This document shows, one piece after another, positions 1-9,708 of a stretch of DNA of 64,000 bases; positions within the stretch are counted from its first letter, which is position 1; every line of letters starts with the position of its first letter. A program made the translations under genes and the position numbers. Source of the DNA: Melioribacteraceae bacterium (GTDB lineage Bacteria > Bacteroidota > Ignavibacteria > Ignavibacteriales > Melioribacteraceae); contig WYBN01000010.1 in NCBI GenBank assembly GCA_011525875.1, forward strand, positions 154,944 to 218,943. The letters run 5' to 3'. Under the pieces are notes generated by a model. The model was given only the letters and a program-made list of their open reading frames with translations, had not been told where the DNA came from and searched no databases.

Positions 1-45
1 TTCAGATGCAACAAGTTATTAAAAAAAACAAAAATATTTTTTACT

Positions 46-86
46 CATGAAAAAAATATTTGATGCACATCAAAATTTTTTTCATG
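46..86 (-). terminator. Imperfect palindrome just after recG, possible terminator
   Basis: A nearly perfect palindrome lies 6 bases beyond the recG stop codon. The arm CATGAAAAAAATATTTGATG pairs with CATCAAAATTTTTTTCATG around a CA centre, with one unpaired base. The stem is long but very AT-rich. Read on the minus strand the descending arm contains a T run, which would suit transcription termination. The rest of the first 92 bases is AT-rich and holds no gene that I can see. The hairpin is seen in the sequence; its role is inferred. Confidence 0.4.
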
Positions 87-92
87 TGTTAT

Positions 93-2270
93 TTATGCAG
101 TAGAAGAAAAATTTTTATGAGAAGAATAATCCTTCGAGAGATTTTGTTTGATCATGAAGTTTTTTTCTTTGCATAGGTCTGGGTCGTCTTCGAGGATGTT
201 TGCTGCAGCCTTCTTGGCGTCGGCAATAATCTCGGCATCGGCGGATAGATCAATGTATTTTAATTCAGGTAGTCCGCTCTGTTTTGTTCCGAAAATATCA
301 CCGGGGCCCCTTAACTTAAAGTCAATCTCACTTAACTTAAATCCATCTATTATTTTTTCAACTGCGCTCAACCGTATTTTTGATTTTTGTTTCTCGACTT
401 GTAAAGGGGAAAGGTATTCAGATTTAAAGTCGAGCGACATCTGCCGCGCCGTGAATTCTTCTTTTGCCACTAAGATGCAGTAGGATTGTTTATCGCTTCG
501 TCCAACTCTGCCGCGAAGTTGATGCAATTGAGAAATGCCGAAACGATCTGCGTCATTAATTAATATTACGGTTGCATCGGGGATATCAATTCCGACTTCT
601 ATAACAGTAGTAGATATAAGCACGTCATATTCCTTCCGTGCAAATCTGTCCATAACCACTTCCTTCTCATACCATTTCATTTTGCCGTGAATCAATCCTA
701 CCCGAATATCTGCAAAGAAAGAATTCTTAAGTTCGTTATAGTGCGTCTCAGCAGCTTTCAATTCAATCTTATCTGATTCTTCCACAAGCGGATATACTAT
801 ATAAGCCTGCTCGCCGAGGCTTATCCGTTTTCTAATGAATGAATAAATCTTAGGCAGTTTATTTTCTCCTCTTAAATATGTTTTAGTTTGCCGGCGGTTT
901 TGAGGCATCTCTTTTATTATTGAAACATCTAGATCGCCGTACAAAGTCATAGTGAGCGTTCGCGGAATCGGAGTTGCACTCATTACTAAAGTATGTGTAT
1001 TTATACCCTTAGAAATAAGTTTAGACCGCTGAAGGACACCGAAGCGGTGCTGCTCATCTATTACGCCAAGACCTAACCGCTTGAAATTAATATTAGCTTC
1101 AATTAAAGCGTGTGTCCCTATTATTATTGCGTTATTATTTTTTTCGATGATTTCAATCATGGCGCTTCTTTGCTTTTTGCTCTGTCCACCTAACAAAATA
1201 GCAATCGGTATATCCAAATCTTTAATTAAGCGGCTAATATTTGTATAATGCTGTGAAGCAAGAATTTCAGTAGGGGCAAGGAGGACAGATTGATAAGCAT
1301 TTGTAGATACAATAATCATTGTAATCAAAGCAACAATAGTTTTGCCGCTCCCCACATCACCCTGCAGTAAGCGGTTCATTATTTTTCCGCTCTCCAGATC
1401 CTTTCGTATCTCTGAAAGAACCTGCAATTGAGCATGAGTCAATTCAAAGGGAAGTGTATTGAGAAAATATTTTAATGGAGCCGGAAAAACTTTTATAATG
1501 TTTGCGTTGGCATCATTAGCAATTCGTTTTTTTCTTAAGAGCATTAGAAGATGTAAATATAGAATCTCCTCAAATTTCATTCTCGTGCGGGCAGATTCAA
1601 GCTCTTTATAACTGTTGGGAAGATGCATGTTTGCAACTGTTTCACCCAGCTTCAGCAAATGGAACGAATTGATAATTTCAGCAGGCAAGGATTCTTCTAT
1701 ATAAGTTGAATAATTCTCCAAAACATTTCTGATTATTCTTCTGAAACTGAAATCTCCAATATTGCTTTCTTTCAGCTTCTTAGGAATCCGGTAGAAAGGA
1801 ATAATCTTTCCGGTGTTAATAAACTCATCCGTTTCATCATCGTCAAGGCGGTCATAATCCGGGTGAGCTATCTGCAAATGACCATACCGGGTTAAAACCG
1901 GTTTGCCCGAAACGGCGAAGTGCCTGTCTTGCTTAAAAACATCTTTAAAGAATCTTATCCCATGAAACCATATACACTCTAAATAACCTGTTTCATCTTT
2001 GAGCTTTACTTTCATTAATGATTTTTTGTGATAACGAATTACTTCGCTGCCGGAAACTTTGGCAATTATTGTAAGCTCGCCTTCATAACCATTCTGAATA
2101 TATTCGAGAGCTTTGGAAATCTTTACAATATTCGAGCGGTCTAAATATTTAGACGGGAAATAGAAAAGCAAATCTTTTATTGTATTTATTCCGACATCTT
2201 CAAAAGCTTTTCGCCTTTTCGGACCAACACTTTTTACATATTGAACTGAATATGATAAATGTGCGGACAT
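93..2270 (-). CDS. recG: ATP-dependent DNA helicase RecG
   Basis: RecG is a superfamily 2 helicase that regresses stalled replication forks and branch-migrates Holliday junctions. The 725 residues carry an N-terminal wedge/OB-fold region (about 60-165), then the helicase core with Walker A GDVGSGKT near residue 303, DEQH near 403, and the later motifs SATPIPRT and QLRGRVGRSD. Length is normal for the family (about 690-830). It is the last gene of a minus-strand run after gpsA, with an 83-base gap that shows no obvious structure. A palindrome follows its stop codon. The gene is intact and the assignment is secure. Confidence 0.96.
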   Translation of the reverse strand: MSAHLSYSVQYVKSVGPKRRKAFEDVGINTIKDLLFYFPSKYLDRSNIVKISKALEYIQNGYEGELTIIAKVSGSEVIRYHKKSLMKVKLKDETGYLECIWFHGIRFFKDVFKQDRHFAVSGKPVLTRYGHLQIAHPDYDRLDDDETDEFINTGKIIPFYRIPKKLKESNIGDFSFRRIIRNVLENYSTYIEESLPAEIINSFHLLKLGETVANMHLPNSYKELESARTRMKFEEILYLHLLMLLRKKRIANDANANIIKVFPAPLKYFLNTLPFELTHAQLQVLSEIRKDLESGKIMNRLLQGDVGSGKTIVALITMIIVSTNAYQSVLLAPTEILASQHYTNISRLIKDLDIPIAILLGGQSKKQRSAMIEIIEKNNNAIIIGTHALIEANINFKRLGLGVIDEQHRFGVLQRSKLISKGINTHTLVMSATPIPRTLTMTLYGDLDVSIIKEMPQNRRQTKTYLRGENKLPKIYSFIRKRISLGEQAYIVYPLVEESDKIELKAAETHYNELKNSFFADIRVGLIHGKMKWYEKEVVMDRFARKEYDVLISTTVIEVGIDIPDATVILINDADRFGISQLHQLRGRVGRSDKQSYCILVAKEEFTARQMSLDFKSEYLSPLQVEKQKSKIRLSAVEKIIDGFKLSEIDFKLRGPGDIFGTKQSGLPELKYIDLSADAEIIADAKKAAANILEDDPDLCKEKNFMIKQNLSKDYSSHKNFSSTA

Positions 2271-2353
2271 TATTAACAGTCCTTTTCAAGATTTGAAACA
2301 AATATAATTATAATTCTTAAAAAGAGTTTTAGAAGAGGCGCTTAATAGTCCAA

Positions 2354-3349
2354 TTAATGTTCAGGCTTCATATCTCTGGTCATCAAATCGTAAGTGATTT
2401 TTGACGGGTCTTTTTCTTCGAACAATATCTGATAAACAGCTTCTGCAATAGGAACTTCGATATCATTTTGTGATGCAAGTTGATAAACCGATCTGCTGGT
2501 CTCAACGCCTTCGGCAACCATTTTCATTGAGCTTAAGACATTTTTTAATTTTTTCCCAGCGCCAATTTGTTCGCCCACGAATCTGTTACGGCTATGTTTG
2601 CTCATACATGTCACTATTAAATCACCCATTCCAGTCAGCCCCGAAAATGTTTGAGGTTTTGCGCCGAGCGCTAATCCGAGGCGGGTAATTTCCGCAATGC
2701 CTCTTGTCATTATTGCTGCTTTGGTATTATCGCCGAATTTTGCCCCATCAACTATGCCGGCTCCAATTGCAATAACATTTTTAAATGCGCCGCCTAATTC
2801 GACACCGGTTAGATCTACAGAAGAATAAACTCTGAAATAGGAAGTGATAAAAGCGGCTTGGATCAGATGAGCCGTAGCTTTTACATTTGATGCCGATACA
2901 ACCGCCGTAGGAATTTTTCTGCTGACTTCCTCTGCGTGGCTCGGACCGGAAAGCACACCGATGTTTGAATCATCTACTTCTAATTCTTCTTTTATGATCT
3001 GCGATACGGTTTTTAAAGTCTCTTTTTCTATTCCCTTGGCAACGCTGACAAAAGTAGTATTAGACAAATTTCTTTTACCGAATTTCTGCAATACGCTTCT
3101 TATAAATTGGGATGGAATAGCCAGCACAATCATATGTTGATTTGAAATAGATTCATCAAGTGAGTTTGTAATAATAATTTCTTTTGGAATTTTTATTCCC
3201 GGAAGAAAAAATTTATTCTCTCGAGTCTTATTCAGAATGCGGGCATAAGAACGTTTATGTTCCCAAAGTGTAACAAGATGACCGTTATTTGATAGAAGCA
3301 CAGCCAGGGTCGTGCCCCAGCTGCCCGCACCAAGAACAGATACTTTCAT
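2354..3349 (-). CDS. gpsA: Glycerol-3-phosphate dehydrogenase [NAD(P)+]
   Basis: GpsA reduces dihydroxyacetone phosphate to sn-glycerol 3-phosphate, the backbone of phospholipids, in the cytoplasm. The N-terminal dinucleotide fold GAGSWGTTLA follows the start directly, and SVAKGIE, GPSHAEE, GGAFKNVIAIGAG and GLTGMGDL are family signatures. I place the start at the ATG at 3347-3349, giving 331 residues. The frame opens 13 codons earlier, but that extension overlaps the end of plsY and precedes the Rossmann motif. The new start lies one base after the plsY stop, so the two are probably translationally coupled. PlsY uses the product of GpsA, which fits an operon. Confidence 0.95.
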   Translation of the reverse strand: MKVSVLGAGSWGTTLAVLLSNNGHLVTLWEHKRSYARILNKTRENKFFLPGIKIPKEIIITNSLDESISNQHMIVLAIPSQFIRSVLQKFGKRNLSNTTFVSVAKGIEKETLKTVSQIIKEELEVDDSNIGVLSGPSHAEEVSRKIPTAVVSASNVKATAHLIQAAFITSYFRVYSSVDLTGVELGGAFKNVIAIGAGIVDGAKFGDNTKAAIMTRGIAEITRLGLALGAKPQTFSGLTGMGDLIVTCMSKHSRNRFVGEQIGAGKKLKNVLSSMKMVAEGVETSRSVYQLASQNDIEVPIAEAVYQILFEEKDPSKITYDLMTRDMKPEH

Positions 3350-3350
3350 T

Positions 3351-4016
3351 TTATTTCTTTGTTTTAGATAAATTGATACGTGATTCAATTCCCTGAATCA
3401 GCCTGCTTATGTTGGCTCTGTGCGTATAGACGATAAGTAAAGCAATTATAATTGAGAATGGTAACACGGTGTGGTAGCCGACTATATCAACCCCAAATAT
3501 GTTTTCTCGTATCACAAGAATTAGTGGAATTGATATTGCTGCCGAAATTGAGCCCAGAGAAATATATCTCGAAATTGATACAACGAGCGCAAACACAGCA
3601 ATCGCAAAAAGCATGTCTATTGTAATTATTGTAATAAGAAAACCTAAACCTGTCGCAATTCCTTTGCCTCCCTTAAAGCCGGCAAAAATTGTCCAGATGT
3701 GTCCAATAACTGCTGAAACGCCTGCAATGATTTGAACAAGAGTGAAATCATCGAAGGGCGTTGCATTTGGGAACGGAAAACTTCCCAGGTACAGCCGGGC
3801 TACGATTATTACGGCTACAGTCCCTTTTAATGCATCAAGTATTATGGTCAGCATACCGTACTTCCAACCAATAACTCTGAAGACATTAGTTCCGCCGGCA
3901 TTACCGCTGCCGTGTTTTCTTATATCTATTCCACGCGCGTATTTTGCAATCAAAATACTTACCGGTATTGAACCTACCAGGTAAGAGAGAACTATGATGA
4001 AAAGTAAGTTTAGCAT
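3351..4016 (-). CDS. plsY: Glycerol-3-phosphate acyltransferase PlsY
   Basis: PlsY is the inner-membrane enzyme that transfers an acyl group from acyl-phosphate to glycerol 3-phosphate, the first step of phosphatidic acid synthesis. The 221 residues are mostly hydrophobic, with about five membrane spans. The family motifs are present: SGNAGGTNVFR near residue 37, and GHIWTIFAGFKGGKG in the middle. The gene sits between ispD and gpsA on the minus strand. A 44-base gap separates it from ispD and one base separates it from gpsA, whose product supplies its substrate. Confidence 0.95.
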   Translation of the reverse strand: MLNLLFIIVLSYLVGSIPVSILIAKYARGIDIRKHGSGNAGGTNVFRVIGWKYGMLTIILDALKGTVAVIIVARLYLGSFPFPNATPFDDFTLVQIIAGVSAVIGHIWTIFAGFKGGKGIATGLGFLITIITIDMLFAIAVFALVVSISRYISLGSISAAISIPLILVIRENIFGVDIVGYHTVLPFSIIIALLIVYTHRANISRLIQGIESRINLSKTKK

Positions 4017-4060
4017 TCATTTACCTTAATGTTTACCAAAAACTATTAAAATATATATTC

Positions 4061-4759
4061 TTATTCAACATTTTTAAAAACTTTTTGAGATATAACACGT
4101 TCAAAAAACGTAATATCCTCATCAGTGGTTATTTTGAAATTGATAAATTCACCCTCAACAATTTTCACTTGATATGATGCCCGCCTGACAAGCATTGATT
4201 CATCTGTTCCGGTAAACTGTTCCTCAGAGGCTTTTTTAAACGAATCGGATAAAATACCGTACTTGAATACCTGTGGAGTTTGAACGTAAAAGACACCGCT
4301 TCTATCAAAATAATCCTCAACAAACTCTTCTCCTCTTAATAAAGTGTCGCGGGCTTTTATAGCTGTTGCAGCTGAACCGTATTCGTCTGCCGCTGCAATG
4401 GCTTTCAAAAGCAGCCTTTCTGACAATAGAGGTCTTGCTGCGTCGTGAACTACAATTATGTCATTTTGAAATGCGTCAATTGCTGATAGAGCATTATATA
4501 CAGAATTTTGTCTCTCTTCCCCGCCTATTACTATTTTATCAACTTTTGAAAGATTGTGCTTCATTTTTAAATTCTGCAATAATTCTATGTAACCATAAGG
4601 AACACTTACAACTATTGAATCAATAGCTGAGCAGTTTTGAAAAACTTCAAGCGTATAAACGATAAGTTCTTTTCCTGCGCATTTTATAAATTGCTTTGGA
4701 AGCGGCTGCGATGTACGTTTGCCGCTTCCTCCTGCTGGAATTATTGCATAAGTTTTCAT
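4061..4759 (-). CDS. ispD: 2-C-methyl-D-erythritol 4-phosphate cytidylyltransferase
   Basis: IspD couples CTP to methylerythritol 4-phosphate in the MEP route to isoprenoids. The N-terminus AIIPAGGSGKR is the nucleotide-binding loop, with VVHDAARP near residue 105 and a typical family length of 232 residues. The start codon overlaps the queA stop codon by one base (TAATG), indicating coupled translation. An IspF domain is not fused here and ispF is not in this window. Confidence 0.94.
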   Translation of the reverse strand: MKTYAIIPAGGSGKRTSQPLPKQFIKCAGKELIVYTLEVFQNCSAIDSIVVSVPYGYIELLQNLKMKHNLSKVDKIVIGGEERQNSVYNALSAIDAFQNDIIVVHDAARPLLSERLLLKAIAAADEYGSAATAIKARDTLLRGEEFVEDYFDRSGVFYVQTPQVFKYGILSDSFKKASEEQFTGTDESMLVRRASYQVKIVEGEFINFKITTDEDITFFERVISQKVFKNVE

Positions 4760-5796
4760 TATAGAATCAACATGGCATCGCCGTAGCTGAGCAGGCGATA
4801 TTTATCTTTAATTGCCTTTTTATATGCTTTCATAACAAAGTCATATCCGCCGAATGCAGCTGTCAGCATCAAAAGAGTTGATTCAGGAGCGTGGAAATTT
4901 GTAATCAGCTTTTTAGTAATCTTAAAATCGTATGATGGGAAAATAAATTTATCCGTCCAGCCTGAGTTCGGTTTTACAAATCCTTCCGAAGTTACGCTGG
5001 TCTCTAAAGCCCGCGTAGAAGAAGTGCCAATTACAAAAACATTGTTCTTTGACAATAATGCTTTGTTGATGATGTCTGCAGATTCCTGTGGAATGTGATA
5101 GTATTCCGAATCCATTTTGTGCTTTGTTAAATCTTCCACTTCAACCGCTCTAAATGTTCCAAGCCCAATATGAAGTATAACCGTAGCTATCTTTACGCCC
5201 TTTTTTTGTATCTTTTTTAAAAGAGCCGGGGTGAAATGCAAAGCCGCAGTGGGCGCTGCAACAGATCCGTCCACTTTAGCAAATATTGTTTGATACGATT
5301 CCTTATCTTCAGGAATTGCATCCCTTTTGATGTAAGGCGGCAGCGGGGTTATTCCAATTTTTTCAATTGCTTCAAAAATATTTCCGGCGTCGGGATTAAA
5401 TCTGACGGTTCTTCCTCGTGAAGTTGTGTTATCAATTACTTCGCACCAAAGATTGTCGTTAAAGTAAATCCTATTGCCAATGCGAACTTTACGGGCAGGG
5501 TCCACAATAACATCCCAAATGTTTTCGTCTTTGTTCAACTCTCGTAAAACAAAAACTTCAATCTTTGCGTTAGTTCTTTCCTTTTTGCCGAAAAGGCGAG
5601 CCTGCATCACTTTGGTTTCGTTTACAACCAGCACATCACCCTTTTCCATGTAGTCGATTATATCAGAGAATTTTTTCTCTGCAATAGATTCGTTTTTTTT
5701 GTCAAGCACCATTAGTTTTGCGCTGTCTCGCGGTGACGCCGGATATTTAGCAATCAAATTTTTAGGCAGATTGTATTTAAAATCTGAAAGTTTCAT
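4759..5796 (-). CDS. queA: S-adenosylmethionine:tRNA ribosyltransferase-isomerase
   Basis: QueA moves the ribosyl part of SAM to preQ1 in tRNA, forming epoxyqueuosine at the wobble position of GUN-anticodon tRNAs. The protein begins MKLSDFKYNLPKNLIAKYP, a typical QueA start, and contains TPLPPYIKR, GSVAAPTAALHFT and NFHAPESTLLML. Length (345) is normal. A good ribosome binding site, ACAGGAG, lies before the ATG. It is probably the first gene of queA-ispD-plsY-gpsA-recG, because a hairpin separates it from ppdK upstream. Confidence 0.95.
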   Translation of the reverse strand: MKLSDFKYNLPKNLIAKYPASPRDSAKLMVLDKKNESIAEKKFSDIIDYMEKGDVLVVNETKVMQARLFGKKERTNAKIEVFVLRELNKDENIWDVIVDPARKVRIGNRIYFNDNLWCEVIDNTTSRGRTVRFNPDAGNIFEAIEKIGITPLPPYIKRDAIPEDKESYQTIFAKVDGSVAAPTAALHFTPALLKKIQKKGVKIATVILHIGLGTFRAVEVEDLTKHKMDSEYYHIPQESADIINKALLSKNNVFVIGTSSTRALETSVTSEGFVKPNSGWTDKFIFPSYDFKITKKLITNFHAPESTLLMLTAAFGGYDFVMKAYKKAIKDKYRLLSYGDAMLIL

Positions 5797-5823
5797 TTAT
5801 TCTCCTGTCCAAATTTTTTAATT

Positions 5824-5849
5824 GGCTGCGGAAAGGAGTTCCCGCAGCC
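5824..5849 (-). terminator. Hairpin between ppdK and queA
   Basis: GGCTGCGG at 5824-5831 pairs with CCGCAGCC at 5842-5849 around a 10-base loop, a GC-rich 8-bp stem lying 15 bases after the ppdK stop. Downstream on the minus strand the sequence is AT-rich, with a short A run and then TTT, but no clean U tract. It probably marks the end of the transcript that contains ppdK. Confidence 0.55.
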
Positions 5850-5863
5850 TCAAATTAAATTTA

Positions 5864-8629
5864 TTATTTCTTCTTTTTATTAACTGATTTAGATTTTTTA
5901 GAGTTCATCAAAGCGGATCGCGCGGCAGCCAGTCTTGCGATAGGAACTCTAAATGGAGAACAGCTTACATAATTTAATCCTATTTTATGACAGAATTCAA
6001 TCGATGTCGGTTCGCCTCCGTGTTCGCCGCATATACCCAATTTAATATCCGGACGTGTTGATCTTCCGCGTTTGCATGCAATTTCCATTAATTCTCCAAC
6101 AGTAGGTTGATCAATCTGCTGGAATGGATCGAATTTTAAAATTTTCTTATCAAGATAGTCGCCAAGAAAACCACCTATGTCGTCCCGGCTGAATCCAAAT
6201 GTCATCTGCGTAAGGTCATTTGTGCCAAACGAGAAGAACTGCGCATATTTAGCTATCTTATTGGCGGCTAAAGCTGCTCTTGGAATCTCTATCATTGTGC
6301 CAATTAAGTGAGGTATCTTTTTCATCCCGTATTTCTTGCATACTTCTGGATAAACCTTATTGAAAATTTCATACTGATGAGCAAGTTCTGTTTCAATGCA
6401 GGTAACAGGAATCATTATTTCGGGGAAGGCTTTTTTGCCTTCTTGCAGAAGTTCAGCGGCGGCTTCAAAAATAGCTCTTATCTGCATCTCGGTAATTTCA
6501 GGATAGGTTATTCCGAGACGAACGCCTCTATGTCCCATCATCGGGTTTACTTCGTGCAGTTTGTTTGCTCTTTCTTCAAATTCTTCTTCGCTTATATTTA
6601 ATGCCAGCGAAAGTTTCTTTCTTTCTTCAAGTTTATTCGGAACGAATTCATGCAAAGGCGGGTCAAGAGTTCTGAAAGTAACAGGATATCCGTCCATTGC
6701 AGCAAGAGTTCCTTTTACATCTTTCTTTACGTAAGGGAAAAGGTCATTCAAAGCTGCACGCCGTTCAGCCTCATTTGAGGCAATGATCATTTTCCGAAGA
6801 TGAAAAAGAGGTTCTTCGCTTCCTTTTCCGTAAAACATGTGTTCTGTCCTGAAAAGTCCTATACCCTCGGCACCAAACTGGCGCGCCTTCAAAGCATCTT
6901 CTGGAGTATCCGCATTTGTTCTGACTTTCAATTTGCGGTATTTATCAACCAAGGTTAGGAATTTTACGAGGTCTTTATTTTCAGCAGCGCTTACTGTTTG
7001 CAAATCCCCTTTATAAACTTTGCCTTTAGTTCCGTTCAATGAAATCCAGTCGCCTTCTTTTAACACTTCGCCCTTGAAATTGATTGTCCTCGAACTCCAG
7101 TCAATCTTTATATCTGCAGCGCCGACAATACAACATTTCCCCCATCCGCGAGCGACGAGTGCAGCATGAGAAGTCATTCCTCCGCGCGCAGTAAGTATAG
7201 CCTGTGCGGCTCGCATTCCTTCAATATCTTCAGGATTAGTTTCTTCTCTAACGAGAATGACTTTTGCGTTTGGATTTTGCTTGACTTTTTCAACAGCATC
7301 ATTCGCAGTTAAAACTATTTGCCCCTTAGCGCCGCCCGGGCCTGCAGGCAAACCCTTACAGAGAACAAAAGCGGTTTCCTCTTCTTTCGGGTCGAGAAGT
7401 GGGAACAGCAATTCTTCAAGCTGATAAGGCTGTACTCTTAAAACCGCAGTTTTTTCTTCAATCAGTTTTTCTTTGAGCATATCAAGCGCCATTTTAACCG
7501 CTGCGGTTCCATTTCTCTTACCGACACGGCATTGCAGCATGAAAAGTTTGCCTTCTTGAATGGTAAACTCGATATCGAGCATATCTTTGTAGTGTTTTTC
7601 TAAAGAGCGCTGGATTTTATCAAGCTCCTTATATGTTTTAGGCATTGCTTCTTCAAGTGATATCATGTGGCTGGTATGTTCGGATTTGCCGACTTCGTTT
7701 ATCGGATTCGGGGTTCGAATACCCGCTACAACGTCTTCGCCCTGTGCGTTAACAAGCCATTCGCCGTAGAAATAGTTCTCGCCAGTAGCTGGATTGCGTG
7801 TAAAAGCAACTCCCGTTGCCGAATGATCGCCCATATTTCCGAATACCATTGATTGAACGTTAACGGCAGTTCCCCATTCATCAGGTATGCCTTCAATTCT
7901 TCTATATGATATTGCGCGTTTGCCCATCCAGCTTTGGAATACTGCTCCGATTGCGCCCCATAATTGCTCCATGGCATTTTCTGGGAAAGGTTTTCCTAAG
8001 ACTTTATGCACTTTCTCTTTATAAATTTCTACTAATTCCTTTAAATCATCAGCAGTTAAATCCGTATCACTTTTATAACCTTTAGCATCTTTCATTTTGT
8101 GCAACTCATGTTCGAGCTGAGCGCGGACTCCTTTGCCTTCTGCCGGTTCGACTCCGGCGGCTTTTTCCATAACAACGTCAGAATACATTTGGATCAAACG
8201 GCGCTGAGAATCGTAAACAAAACGGGGATTGCCCGTTTTCTTAATTAAACCTTCTCTGGTTACATTATTCAATCCAACGTTAAGAACAGTTTCCATCATT
8301 CCGGGCATAGAGCTGCGCGCGCCGGAGCGAATAGAAAGCAACAACGGATTTTCTTTGTCGTCAAATTTTGCTTCCATTTCCTTTTCAACTTTTTGAAGAG
8401 CTTTCAATACTTGTTCTTTCAATTCTTTGGGATATTTCTTTTTGTTCTCGTAGTATGCGGTGCAGACTTCAGTAGTAATAGTAAATCCGGCGGGAACCGG
8501 TAAACCAATATTAACCATTTCTGCGAGATTCGCACCCTTTCCTCCTAAAAGATTTTTCATATCCGCTTTTCCATCGGCTTTCTTGCCTCCGAAATAATAT
8601 ACATATTTAGGTGTTTTTTTAGCTGCCAT
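5864..8629 (-). CDS. ppdK: Pyruvate, phosphate dikinase
   Basis: PPDK interconverts pyruvate + ATP + Pi and phosphoenolpyruvate + AMP + PPi, and can run in the glycolytic or gluconeogenic direction. The 921 residues show the N-terminal nucleotide-binding part (GGKGANLAEM, then SIRSGARSSMPGMM), the phosphohistidine domain GGMTSHAALVARG near residue 488, and the C-terminal PEP-binding barrel ending in FSFGTNDLTQMTFG and GICGEHGG. Length is slightly above the usual 870-890 because of a basic lysine-rich C-terminal tail. It lies 19 bases after lpxK on the same strand and is followed by a hairpin. Confidence 0.97.
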   Translation of the reverse strand: MAAKKTPKYVYYFGGKKADGKADMKNLLGGKGANLAEMVNIGLPVPAGFTITTEVCTAYYENKKKYPKELKEQVLKALQKVEKEMEAKFDDKENPLLLSIRSGARSSMPGMMETVLNVGLNNVTREGLIKKTGNPRFVYDSQRRLIQMYSDVVMEKAAGVEPAEGKGVRAQLEHELHKMKDAKGYKSDTDLTADDLKELVEIYKEKVHKVLGKPFPENAMEQLWGAIGAVFQSWMGKRAISYRRIEGIPDEWGTAVNVQSMVFGNMGDHSATGVAFTRNPATGENYFYGEWLVNAQGEDVVAGIRTPNPINEVGKSEHTSHMISLEEAMPKTYKELDKIQRSLEKHYKDMLDIEFTIQEGKLFMLQCRVGKRNGTAAVKMALDMLKEKLIEEKTAVLRVQPYQLEELLFPLLDPKEEETAFVLCKGLPAGPGGAKGQIVLTANDAVEKVKQNPNAKVILVREETNPEDIEGMRAAQAILTARGGMTSHAALVARGWGKCCIVGAADIKIDWSSRTINFKGEVLKEGDWISLNGTKGKVYKGDLQTVSAAENKDLVKFLTLVDKYRKLKVRTNADTPEDALKARQFGAEGIGLFRTEHMFYGKGSEEPLFHLRKMIIASNEAERRAALNDLFPYVKKDVKGTLAAMDGYPVTFRTLDPPLHEFVPNKLEERKKLSLALNISEEEFEERANKLHEVNPMMGHRGVRLGITYPEITEMQIRAIFEAAAELLQEGKKAFPEIMIPVTCIETELAHQYEIFNKVYPEVCKKYGMKKIPHLIGTMIEIPRAALAANKIAKYAQFFSFGTNDLTQMTFGFSRDDIGGFLGDYLDKKILKFDPFQQIDQPTVGELMEIACKRGRSTRPDIKLGICGEHGGEPTSIEFCHKIGLNYVSCSPFRVPIARLAAARSALMNSKKSKSVNKKKK

Positions 8630-8648
8630 TAAATGACCTCCATGCTGA

Positions 8649-9704
8649 TTATTGTTTTCCGTTTGGTTTATTAAATAAATTCAAAATTTCATCATCAAAT
8701 TTTTGCTGATGTTCAATCTTCAATTCTATCTTAAGAAAGTAAATGTCAATATCGTCAAGCTCTTTAGAGTAATGCGTAAGTTTTACGGCATCCTTTTGAG
8801 TCGTCAAAACCGAAAATGAATTTGTTTCATAAAATTTCTTGCGTATTAACTGAATCTCTTTGTTGTTGTAGTCTTTATGATCATTAAAAAGGATTTTATT
8901 TTTTATATCAATGCTGTTCTGTTCCAGAATATTAAGGAACGAATATGGTCTTGCTATTCCGCAGACGACCAAGCTTTTTTGTCCTTCAAATTCTCTCATA
9001 GAAAAGTATTGATGAGTCTTTAAATCATAGATTCCTGTGGCTTCGTAATGGGCATTAAAGACTTTTTTGCCTGAAAAGGCATTCTGTATTTTATCCGGCA
9101 GCTCCGCTTTGTCGGAAAATTTCCGGTTGATAATTATCAAATCGGCTCGTCTAATTCCCTGGAATGATTCTCGCATTAAGCCTGCAGGCAGAAGTCCGTG
9201 CTCAAAATTGGCATTGTTTAATAAAAATCTTTGGTCGAAAATCAGAATATTTAAGTCTCTGTAAATCCATCTATGCTGAAATGCATCATCAAGGACGATA
9301 ACCTCGATATCACTAACGTCATTAATCAACCGTTTAGCGCCTTCAACACGGCGTTCTGCAACAGCAGAAGGGACGCGGCATTCGTCAGCAAGAAGAAAAA
9401 CTTCATCGCCGCATTCTTCAACCGGTTTTATTTTCCCTAAGCCGTCACTTACAAGTAAATATCCTTTAGTTTTTCTGCCGTAGCCTCTGCTAAGAATACC
9501 AACTCTGATGTTATTCGATTTCAATAAATTAACTACATTTATGACCGTAGGCGTTTTGCCAGATCCGCCGACGGTTAGGTTTCCTATCGATATTATTTTT
9601 CTTTTAATCTTCTGTTCCTTAAAGATTCTTTTATCAAACAGAAAATTTCTCGAGGCAGTAATAAGCCGGTAAATAAATGCAAATGGGCTTAATAATATTT
9701 TCAT
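8649..9704 (-). CDS. lpxK: Tetraacyldisaccharide 4'-kinase LpxK
   Basis: LpxK phosphorylates the 4' position of the lipid A disaccharide at the inner membrane. After a short hydrophobic N-terminal segment come the P-loop GNLTVGGSGKTPTV near residue 43, RGYGRKT, GDEVFLLA and the LDDAFQHR motif. I chose the ATG at 9702-9704 (351 residues). The frame is open 34 codons further, but that extension lies inside the upstream acyltransferase gene and has no LpxK similarity that I recognise. The start is 4 bases after that gene's stop, and lpxB lies one gene further upstream, so this is a lipid A operon. Confidence 0.94.
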   Translation of the reverse strand: MKILLSPFAFIYRLITASRNFLFDKRIFKEQKIKRKIISIGNLTVGGSGKTPTVINVVNLLKSNNIRVGILSRGYGRKTKGYLLVSDGLGKIKPVEECGDEVFLLADECRVPSAVAERRVEGAKRLINDVSDIEVIVLDDAFQHRWIYRDLNILIFDQRFLLNNANFEHGLLPAGLMRESFQGIRRADLIIINRKFSDKAELPDKIQNAFSGKKVFNAHYEATGIYDLKTHQYFSMREFEGQKSLVVCGIARPYSFLNILEQNSIDIKNKILFNDHKDYNNKEIQLIRKKFYETNSFSVLTTQKDAVKLTHYSKELDDIDIYFLKIELKIEHQQKFDDEILNLFNKPNGKQ

Positions 9705-9708
9705 TTTG

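Noticed and set aside
310..341. Two copies of CTTAACTTAAA 21 bases apart
   Set aside because: They lie inside recG coding sequence and fit its codons; similarity to the operator half-site before dtxR is short and AT-rich.
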